A stretch of 64,000 nucleotides of DNA from Allomyces arbusculus (taxonomy: Eukaryota; Blastocladiomycota; Blastocladiomycetes; Blastocladiales; Blastocladiaceae): the NCBI GenBank assembly GCA_027604705.1, contig JADHYV010000028.1:1-64000 (forward strand), written 5' to 3'. The notes below the pieces were generated by a model. It did not search any database. It had not been told where the DNA came from and saw only the letters and a program-made list of their open reading frames with translations. How positions within the stretch are numbered: position 1 is the stretch's first letter; every line of letters begins with the position of its first letter. The position numbers were made by a program, and so were the translations under genes. Below are positions 55,243 through 64,000 of this stretch, in pieces.

Positions 55243-57230
55243 ATGGCCCAGCCGCCCGCCATGTCGTTTCTGCCCCCGCACGCCATTACGTTGCAGCGCC
55301 TCGAGCTTCCAGCCTTTCCGCACTACACGCTCTCGCAGCTCAACCGAGGCACGCGTCGCCGATCACATTCATGCCATCCCGCAGTACTGCGCCCGCACCT
55401 CCATGACCCATCGGCCTGACCACGCACAACACACGCTGCTTCCACCGCCTCTCCAGAGGAAACCGTCCCTCCACCCTATGGCTCGGCCGAGGATGTCCTG
55501 CGCAAGCTGTCCGTACGCCGCCCCTCGGCCACCGACGCCGGCGGCGCAAGTGCGGGTGATAGTGCCGTCGTACTGCCCACGCCACCCTTGCAGCGCAAAA
55601 AGTCGGTCGTCACGTCTGCCGCACTCCAGAGTCTCGATGCCGAAGTCGGGTCAGCAACACGCGGCTTACCGCCAGCCTCGCGCCGCCGTCGCGGGTCCAT
55701 GCCCGACCGTATCCGCTCGCCCGACCGGCTCAGCGTGCCACCGTCGGAGGGGCCTTGGAGCAGCCGTCACAGTACGGGCGACGCGTCGACGGTCGCGTCT
55801 GACGACGATCATGGTGGGATCGAGAGCGAGGACACGGCCAGCTTGGACGGTGTGCCAGCGACCACCGACTCGATGGCGCACGCAGCACGTGCTGCTCGGC
55901 TCGCGGCGCAGGGCGCCGCGGCAACGCCTGGTACCGCCGAGGAACTGACGGGGTCGTCGATCTTGTCGGTCGTGCAGCTCCTCTCCGAGTCGCACAATGT
56001 GAGCAAGCGCGCCTACCACAAGTGTCTGATCAGCCACGCGTTTATCGGCACGGCCCAGTTTGTCGTCGAGGAGCGTCGTATTGCGTGGGTGAGCCAGCCG
56101 CTCGTCGTCACCGCCGAAATGTACGCTGTTCTGGTATTTTCGGCGCCTCTCCACCGTGTTTTTCGAGTCCGGGCTGACTGTGACTGGATGGGGGTCGCGC
56201 TTTTGCAGTGCATCGATTGTCGACGCGCCCGTCAACATTTACGCCAACCCGCCGCCTGCACCCTGGGACCTGGACGTGACGAGTCTCCTCCCGGAAGAAA
56301 TTTCGTATCCGTTCGAACTGACCATGGAAGTGGTACGCAGCAGCTCCATTTTTCGTTCTTGAGTGTGTAGATCGCGTCCTGACTCCCGCCTGCCGTGCCT
56401 CCACTCATTGACCAGCCAAACACGGCCGTCTATCGCACATGTCAAGGTATGACTGGAGGTGGTCTGCGTTTCATTTACCACTCAAGTCAAACTGACGTGC
56501 TCATTGACCTCGGGCACTGACCACGCGTCATTTGGTCCCCCATGTTTGTAGACTGCATTGGAACTGGCACGACGGAGTGTCCCGGCTGCTACGGCAACCC
56601 GCCACCGCCAGGCGACGAGGGTCAAGTATGCAGCGTGTGTAATGGTGGCGGCCGCATCCAGTGCCCCGTCTGTGTCGGTCATGGGTTCCTGCGGCTCTTT
56701 CTCATGATCCGGTGCATCTGGTACGCATCACGGTGCTTCTTCACCAATTCTCCAGCCCTCTCCCCGGCTTACCATAGGTGCGCGCGTGTCCAACGGGTAG
56801 GAACATTCATGTTGTGCGCGTCATCGACTCGAACGGGTACCCGCTCAACGAGCCGCTCTTGCGCATGTGCACGCCGCTCCTCACCGTCAACGATAATACC
56901 ATGCGGCAAGTTCTGTCCTTGCCAGCACCGCTCTCCAACGACCTGCTTGCGTTTTTCAAGTTTCTCAAATTGCAGTGCCGCACGATTGCGCACGAGACGC
57001 AAGCCATTCGGCACTTCCAGTGCCGCACCGCTGTCTACCCCATGGTCGAGGCTGTCTACCTCGACCGGTCCGCCAAGACGCTCTGGACGCGGCCGCGCCG
57101 CCGTCGCTGGCTGGTCGTCGGGTCGGCGCATAACGGGAACGAGCGCATGGTGCTGCGGATTAATAACGACAAGCAGGTCGCGCCGTGGCTCACGTACGAG
57201 GGCGCCGATCTCAAGCATTCGCGCACTTGA
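55243..57230 (+). CDS. SSUH2-like protein with DnaJ-type cysteine-rich zinc motifs
   Basis: Exons 55243-55354, 55457-56120, 56209-56332, 56416-56446, 56552-56720 and 56801-57230 encode about 509 aa. The first two-fifths is Ser/Arg-rich and poorly conserved. Then comes VDAPVNIYANPPPAPWDLDV and the cysteine block CQDCIGTGTTECPGC with CSVCNGGGRIQCPVCVG. This is the double CxxCxGxGxxxCxxC pattern of SSUH2 and DnaJ zinc domains. The C-terminal portion keeps the SSUH2 order, with YPMVEAVYLD and RRWLVVG. Animal SSUH2 is a poorly understood chaperone-like protein. The first intron may instead start at 55349 as a GC donor, which also keeps frame. The last acceptor is 56800, or 56777 if the donor differs. 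Exon 4 is only 31 nt. Confidence 0.78.
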
Positions 57231-57575
57231 TCCGACGCGTACAATGCGCGTAGGTTTCGCTTGCATTTTGTGTTGTTCGACCAAAGACGACTTGGCTATC
57301 GCATACCCCCTTCTTTTGCATGCGCGCGGCCCTTTTCCCGACGATTTTCTTGCGTTTATCTTGGCTGTAACTCTTGCGCGTCTCGTTCGTGTTTTTGCTG
57401 TAACATTTGTGCTCGTGGTTCGTTTCCATCCATTTTCCAAGACGGCGCTTGGGGCCGTTTCCCAAATACAGCCCACCTTTACCCAATTGTCGTCTGCAAA
57501 GACAAATCCACGCCTTGACAATGCATTACTCAATCCTTGATCTCCATTCTCCATCCTGCCACTCCCTCACTTCGC
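57231..57575. terminator. convergent 3' gap, SSUH2-like / tRNase Z
   Basis: These 345 bp between two stop codons are T-rich on the plus strand (57240-57480), suiting 3' UTRs. No gene is supported. Confidence 0.4.
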
Positions 57576-60500
57576 TCAATCGTTCTTGGCGCTGTCCACC
57601 TGCTCGACTGCCTGCTGCTGGTACGAGCACACGGCACGAATCGCGCCCGCGTGCTTGGCGAGCTCGCCAAACTGGCGGAACGGCACGGCCATCAAATCAA
57701 ATGCGACAGCAATCGTTTCCGGGCGCATGGCGCGCTCAATCTTGGGCAACTTCGGGTACCGCTGCGAAAAGTGGGTCAGGAGCAACTTGCGTGCGCCCAT
57801 CCTAAGTCGCCGCACAAAGGCCATGATCAGTCGCCGTCCACCTCCCACCCGCCGAGAACCCACATCACACAACGTACTTTTCAAACACATCCACGGCCTC
57901 GGCCGTCGTCGAATGTTGCTTCTTGCGCGCTTCGGCCTGCAAGTCCGACTCGAACGTGGCCTCGTGCAAGACCACGTCCGTCCCGTCTGCCGACACTTGC
58001 CCGAGCCGTGCGAGTTTCGGGCACGGCCGCGTATCGCCCGAAAAGACAATGCTCAGCTTCGGGTCGATCGCGGATTGCACGCGCACGCCGTAACTGAACG
58101 ACCGGTGGATCACGTTCGCCGTGTACATCGACTGGAGACCGAGCGACTCGAGCACCGGCTTGAGCGCCGCGGGCGGCGGCGGCAGCGAGCGCTGTGTGCG
58201 CTCTAGCGCCCGAGCGGGACTCCGCGATCGCTGCTGCGTGGTAATGGCCGGAGCTGCCTGCTCGAGCGTGGTCTCGGGTGCGGTCGCCGCCGAGGTCCCG
58301 TTCGTCTGCTCGGTCGCCGTCTCGACGGGCTTCGCGTCCGACTGCTCAGGTTCCATCTCAACGGGTGTCGCGTCCGCCTCGTCATCCACGACCATGGCCG
58401 ACATCCCATCCACAGTCTCAGGCGCGGCCGACGGCGCCGGCGTAGGCACATCCTCCGGCTCCATCGACGGGTACGGCGCCGGTGCGACCGACGGGAAGGA
58501 AGCAGGCGTGTCCGCCGGCGTCATGGCATCCGACGGGACCGGCACTGCCTTGGCGAACGGCGACTGGGCTGCCGACGGAGCTGGTGCGGCCTTGGCAAAC
58601 GGCGACTTGGCGACCGACGGGACCGCTGACGCGGACACCGCGCTTGCTGCGCCCGCGTCATTCGACCCACGACGCCCCCCGCGATGAGCCGATGCACACC
58701 GACGCGTTGTCGCCAACGGCGCATTCGCGTCAGTAGACCCACGACGGCCAGCTGACGCGCCCCGACGTGTCGGCGACAGCGGCGCGTTCGCGTCCGTCGG
58801 CCCGCGGCGGCGGAACGAGTCGCGGCTGACGCCCGGCTCGGTATCCTCTTCGGACCGGCGCGGCGCGAACAACAGTTCCTCGGCGTCGACAAACGTGACG
58901 CGCGCCAAGTTCAATCCGGGTGTGAATGAGTCGAGTTCGCGCAAGTAATGCATGAGCCGCCAGGGCCCGACGAGCGTGAGCGGGTGGTTCGTGTGCTTGA
59001 GAATATTGGCCAGGCCGAGATGGTGGTCGGCGTGCAAGTGCGAGACGAACAGGAGCTTCAAGTCGCCGAGAAGCGCTTCAAGCGTCGGGTGCCGCTGACG
59101 CAGGGTCGCGCCGGTCGTGCCCGTGAGCGGCGTCGCCGACTCGGCGACGCCGGCAGGCGGGAACAGGCGCGAGAGTTGCCCGAGCGTGCCTTCGCCGCAA
59201 TCGAACAGGACGGGGCCGCGCGGAGTCGAGAGAAGCGTCGATGACACGTTGCGGAACTGCGACGGGATCGCGGACCCGGTGCCGAGCGGCATCACGATCC
59301 AGTCACCACCGTCGCCGTTGTTCTCGACGCCGTTGCCGGTGGTCGCCTCGGCCATATCCACGTCGGCCGTGTCCGGTTTGGTCTTGACCGACTCGGTCGT
59401 GCCCTCGGCCATGGCCACATCAGTCGCGTCCGACTCGGCAGCCGCTGCCTCGGCCGCAGCCGTCTTCGCACTTAGCAACGACCGCAACTTCTTGTCATTG
59501 CCCAGCATCTCCGTAGCCCCGGCCACCGCCGACACGGCGGCACGATCCGACTTGATCAGCTCGAACCGCGGCTCAATTCCAATCTCGAGCAGCGGGCTTG
59601 CAAACTGCGCCGTCGGCACAGCCTCTGTCAACCCTTTGGGCAACTGCTGCACCTCGTCATGCACCGTGTGCACATAGCCCGGGAAAAATGTGGGCACGAG
59701 CGTCGACAGCATCGTCTGCGAGACAGCGACCGACGGGAACGAGACCGGGTGACCGAGCGTCGCCGGATCAAACACGAAATGCTTGGCCGACATCGGGAAC
59801 CGCTGGGCAAATGCCTGGAAGGTTGGGGTTGAGGCGAGGTTCGCGCCGAGCATGTGGAAAACGAGCGCGGGCGAGTCGCCAATCTGCTGGAAGAGTGTGT
59901 CCGACGCGAGCGCGCCGCGCAGGTAGTCTTCGGTGGGCAGATCGAGCACGACAAACACTTGGCTGGGCCGCGTCGGGCCCATCACGTCGAGCGGGTGGAT
60001 GACCTTGCCGTCGGGCATGGTCACGCTCTCGCCGCGCTGCAGCTGGCCTACACCGTGGAGGAACATAACACGCGTAAGCACTCGGTCAACTGCGTGTCAA
60101 ATCAGCAAATTCATCAACGTACCAAACGCGCGACCTGGCTTGAGCCCAAGCTCCGCAGCGCGCTTGACATCAAACTTGCCGCGCACTTCCGGCCCAAAAC
60201 AGACATACGTGACCGAAGCCTCGACTTGCTTGCCGAAAATGGGCTGAACACCCTGCAGCTGGCCCTGCCACTTGCCCTGTAACCACTCGACGCACTGGCG
60301 GACCTGCGGGGGGAGGTGAGACGACGTGGTCGTGGGCGACGGACTGCGGCGGCGCTTGGGGAGACGCGAGGCCGGCACTTTGGTCGCGGTTGCCCGCGCC
60401 GAGCGCGGGACCAGCGCGGCCGGAATCGACGCGCCCATGGGCAGCAGAATCGGTTTGCCAACGCGCGCAGGAGGGGGTGGGGCACCGGATGGAGTGGAGG

Positions 60501-61047
60501 AGGAGGAGGAAGCGGGAAAAGATACCGAGTCGCCGTTGGGCGCACTAGAAGTACCGGTCGATCCATTGGCGGCGGCGGCGGCGGCGGACGCAGCAGCAGT
60601 AGCAGCGTCTTCGGCCGAGGTCGGGAAGATGAGCACGGGCACGATGCGCAGATTCTCGTCTTGCAGACACGTCGACGGCATCGCGTCCTGCGCGCCTGGC
60701 AGTTCCTTAACCTCGAACGCCATTGCACGCGGGTAGATGAAATGGCGCAGCGAGGCCATGAACCGTGTCAAGTTGGGCGGCCCGTGCAGATTGATGGGTC
60801 CTTTAGGCCCAAGTTCCTGCACGTCGTTGAGCGTGAGCAGCATGCCCGGAATGCCGCCGAGGTTGGTCCAGTCGAGCTTGGTCAAGAAGATGTTTTTCAG
60901 CTTGGGCAGCCGGAACTTGTGCTCGTTGCAGAATCGTTGCGTGCCTTCGCCGCAGTTGAAAAGGTAGCGTTGCGAATCAAACTTGAAGAGCAGGCTCGGC
61001 GCCATGTCGCGCGCGCCGCCGCCGAGGATCTGGACCGAGTACTTCAT
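57576..61047 (-). CDS. TRZ1: long-form tRNase Z (ELAC2/Trz1-like tRNA 3' endonuclease)
   Basis: Exons on the minus strand are 61047-60123, 60047-57878 and 57801-57576, giving 1106 aa. It cuts the 3' trailer from pre-tRNA. The N-terminal, inactive beta-lactamase half starts MKYSVQILGGGARDMAPSLL and has the decayed histidine motif TKLDWTNLGGIPGMLL. The C-terminal catalytic half has PLGTGSAIPSQFRNVSSTLL, the zinc motif HLHADHHLG, FSGDTRPC, LHEATFE and LTHFSQRYPKLP. A low-complexity stretch of roughly 200 residues (Arg/Gly, then Ala/Pro/Ser-rich, acidic at the end) is inserted inside the catalytic half, between VDAEELLFAP and LKPVLESLGLQ. Another Ala/Ser-rich insertion sits in the N-half. The start is the only ATG in frame; the upstream frame resembles a mitochondrial presequence (see findings). 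Confidence 0.92.
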
Positions 61048-62704
61048 GGTGCGGCGCTGTTGCAGGTAGTAGTGGTGCTGGTAGTGGTGGTGGAGGTGCG
61101 GGTTCGCGTCGGGGAGGGGGAGACGCGTTCCGTCGGGTGCAAACCACAACCAAGACGCGTCGGCGCGGCGGTTATAACGGGTGGAGAAGGCGCGGCGAGG
61201 GGCGAGCAGCACCGGCGCCGTCGAGAGACGCGTGAGCGTAGCGGCAGCAGCAGCAACCAGGACGTGGCGGCCGGTGCAGGAGCAGAGAGGCGTCGTGGTG
61301 GCCGTTTTGACGAAATTGGCGGCGTAGTTCGTGCCGCGAGCCGAGGAAAAACGTGGAGAGGGACGCAAACGGCCTCAGCCACGGACAGGCGAGCGGGAAC
61401 GATGCGTCGGCGGAGGGCGTGCGGCCGAGTCACGGTTGACCTTGAGCGTAACGTGGCAGGGACCGCGGGATCAGGCGTTGCCGTGCGATTTGAGTCACTT
61501 GGTGGGGCGGCACCGGTGCGCACACGCTCGCACGCGTTGCGAGCTGGGTCAGCTGGGTGGTTGACGGCTCGGGCCACGTACTGGGCGCTGCCACACGGTT
61601 GGCGTGCTGTCGTGTCGGTCGTGGCAGGGATGCGTGGTGGTGATCAACAAGAGCGCGGCAGCGGCGCGCCGCTGATCAGCGGGGCCGTGTTGACGCGACC
61701 CACGTGAGCACAGGTGATGCGTTGCTGGCCACGAAGCGACGCCGGCGGCACTTGCCTGGCGGGGCGCGCACGGGCGGCGGGAAACGCACAGGTCATGTGA
61801 GAAACGGGCTTAGGCGGCCCGCTGCACGGCAACGGCGGCGCGCCGCTCCAAGAGAGCTCTGACCAAAAGACAACACGGCCCGCGCTGCACGCTCGAAGCA
61901 ACCTCGACCTGGCCTGGCCGCCTGCTGCGCACGCCACTGCTCGACCGCTGGCAGGCCAGACCAGCGGCCGACCTGAACAGCGACCCGCGCGACAACGCTC
62001 TCCACCGTCTCCGCCCTCCCCGACACCATCTCCGACACCAAGACCAACGGTCTTACCCGCCCGCCCGCCCCCACGGCAACGAACCGCGCGCACGTCGACG
62101 AGGCGCTGTCCGAGTGCGCTCGCCGTCCGCCCGCTCGACCGCTCGCAAAGCGGCCCTGCGCGCGCCTCGGCCTGCCCACCGTCCATTCAGCCCGCACCGC
62201 CGACACCACCAGCAAGACGCCCCGTTCCGTTCGCTCGCGACCGTCTGCTGCCGTCGCGCTCCTCGCCGCTGTCGGCCTGCCTCTTTGCAAGCAAGCGCTA
62301 CGAACCAAGCGGTCCCCGCGTGCTGCCTGACGTGGCCCGGCAAGTGCACTCTACCGGCCAGGAAGGTACGCACCAGCACTTCCTGCTCGCCGAGGTGGTG
62401 GTGCCGCTGTCCTCGACGGCCCCCGCCCCCGCAACGCATTGCCACCCGCGCGCGACCCTGCGCACCGCCGCCTGCACCGCTCGGCTGCTTGCGTACTCGC
62501 CTTTCCGAGACGCTCCGGGCGGGCAACCATCGAGGCATCATCGGCAGTGCCGCGCTGCTGGTCGCGCGTGCGGTGGTCGTTGCGCTCCCCCTTGCTGCTC
62601 TTTTGGTGTCTTGCTCACGTACGCACGCACCTTGCTGCTCCACAGTGACTTGACCGCCCGCCCGCTCGCCCTCCTCCTGCCGCTCGCTCGCCGCTGCCGC
62701 CACC
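61048..62704. promoter_or_regulatory. 1.66-kb divergent region, tRNase Z / chitin synthase
   Basis: About 61048-61368 stays open in the tRNase Z frame and may be translated from a non-AUG codon. The rest contains only GC-driven frames without known domains. No TATA box was recognised. Confidence 0.45.
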
Positions 62705-64000
62705 ATGGACCCGTCCAACCCATTAGCCACGCCCGTGGCCGGCCGCATCCTGGCCGTCGACCCCGAGGCCGTGGCCGCACGCCCGCGCAAGCTGCGCGAA
62801 CGCGCCGACCGCGATGTCGACGAGTTTATTGCCAAGGTCCGCGGCTGGGAAGTCGGCGTCGAAGTCGATACCGAACCTGCTGCGCTGCCGGCCTTGGCTG
62901 CTCGCGCCTTGACCGCGCTCAAAATGTCAGGCGCCTCGCAATCAATCATTGTTCGGTACGCGCTCGCGTTTTTTGGATTTAATTTTTTTGGACCTTGGCC
63001 CCGGACGCGGCTCGGTGGCTACTCTGGGTCGCCTGCCGCTGCGGTGGTGGGGGCGATGGCGATGGCTCGCTCCCGCCATCATCAACCGCACCAGCGTCAT
63101 CGTTGCCAACCTCGGCGTGCACAATAACCCTTGCTAACCGCAACCTCCCCGCACCCTTTATCTAGAGGCGACGGTCTCGTCGACAAGCACTCGGTCGTCA
63201 CGCAACTCGTCAACCACATCAACGCGCTCTCGGCCAAAAAGACGCACAAGGTGCACTCGCGCATCGCCGCAGCGCAGTTTGTCCTCGCCTCGCTCGGCAA
63301 CGTGCAAACGACGCGGTGCAACAATGTGAACCGCTTTGGCCACTGCACCGAGCTGCAATTCGACGACAAGCACAAGATGATTGGCGCGAAAATCCTCGAG
63401 TTTATGCTCGACAAGGACCGCGTCACGTCGGTGCCGACCGAGGAACGGTCCTACCACATCTTCTACTACTTGCTCGCGGGCGCCGCACCTGACCAGCGCA
63501 CGCAGTGGAAGCTGCAGGCCGACCCGGCCGGGTTCGAGTACCTGCGCACCGGATCCAAGGTGCTCGAGCGGTCCGACTCGGAAAACTTTTCGAAGTTCTT
63601 GAACGCGCTCAAGACCATCGGCCTCTCGAAAAAGTCGCAGAACCACGTGCTCGCCGTCCTTGCTGCGATTCTGCACTTGGGTCAGATCCAGTTTGTCGAC
63701 GCGAAAAACTCGGACAATGAAATGGCCGAGACACGCGTGCGCAACCGCGACGCTCTCGAGCACGCGGCAACGCTGCTCGCCGTGCCCGCCCAGGCGCTCG
63801 AGGACTCGCTTCTCTCGCACACCGGGTATGTCGGCAAGGACATGTGCACGATCGTGCACAACACACAGCAGGCACTCGCGCAAACCGCCTCGCTCGCGCG
63901 CACGCTCTACGGCCTGCTCTTCACGTGGATCGTCGAGTTTATCAACTCGCGCGTCAACTCCGACAACCCCGCCATGGTCCTCTCGATTGTCGAGTTCCCG
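62705..64000 (+). CDS. chitin synthase with N-terminal myosin-like motor, 3'-partial
   Basis: The gene runs off the right edge. Exons 62705-62955 and 63166 onward give 362 codons so far, all within the myosin-like head. Myosin landmarks are in order. TALKMSGASQSIIVRGDG stands where the P-loop belongs. Switch I-like NNVNRFGHCTELQF follows, then VPTEERSYHIFYYLLAGA (the ERNFHxFYxLL block). LSIVEFP sits where switch II belongs. These divergent heads, with ERxFHIFYYLLAGA, are familiar from fungal class V/VII-type chitin synthases, where the motor precedes membrane and catalytic domains that would lie beyond this window. The P-loop lacks GKS/T, so ATPase activity is doubtful. The 210-nt intron is longer than most. 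It could instead be a free-standing divergent myosin. Confidence 0.72.

Overview
The window is nuclear DNA from a GC-rich fungus with compact, intron-bearing genes. Most introns are 62-90 nt and GT-AG. Three genes point to a zoosporic (flagellated) lineage. One is a kinesin-9 of the KIF9 type, a ciliary motor that non-flagellated fungi lack. One is a fungal-type chitin synthase with a myosin-like head. One is a GCP6-like gamma-tubulin ring component. High GC with this gene set fits Blastocladiomycota or a GC-rich chytrid; that placement is inference. All names rest on reading motifs and family patterns, with no database search.

Layout, left to right. 1-2161 (+): 3' part of an M1 aminopeptidase. 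2980-4434 (-): Trm82/WDR4 tRNA m7G methyltransferase subunit. 4748-7838 (+): kinesin-9. 8066-9808 (-): CCT6 chaperonin. 11308-13460 (+): UDP-glucose pyrophosphorylase. 14989-17622 (+): SH3 and Ras-association scaffold. 17948-18334 (-): small Gon7-like protein. 18515-23347 (+): GCP6-like protein. 24847-25683 (-), 27215-27812 (-) and 28464-29312 (-): two intact members and one pseudogene of a duplicated-domain family of unknown function. 29762-31530 (-): coiled-coil protein. 32461-39232 (+): sorting receptor with three Vps10 domains. 39469-42189 (-): XPB/Ssl2 TFIIH helicase. 42745-43536 (-): SDR-like NAD(P)-binding protein. 44029-45529 (-): charged repeat protein. 46070-46750 (+): small RRM protein. 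46932-49632 (-): hormone-sensitive-lipase-type hydrolase. 50909-54154 (-): APSES-ankyrin transcription factor. 55243-57230 (+): SSUH2-like protein. 57576-61047 (-): long-form tRNase Z. 62705 to the right edge (+): 5' part of a myosin-motor chitin synthase.

There are no operons. Genes alternate between convergent pairs with short 3' gaps (about 180-350 bp) and divergent pairs sharing promoters (180 bp to 1.6 kb). Loose themes are tRNA maturation (Trm82, Gon7-like, tRNase Z), microtubules and cilia (KIF9, GCP6, CCT6), and cell wall or trafficking (UGP1, chitin synthase, Vps10). These look like ordinary housekeeping neighbours rather than one system.

The points most worth a second look are the triple Vps10 receptor, the 18-nt microexon in the kinesin and a probable 23-nt microexon in the hydrolase. 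Others are a recurring GC-AG intron signature, an apparent mitochondrial presequence upstream of the tRNase Z ATG without its own ATG, the duplicated-domain family cluster, and a myosin-like motor without a normal P-loop. I saw no rRNA, tRNA, CRISPR array or mobile element that I could support.
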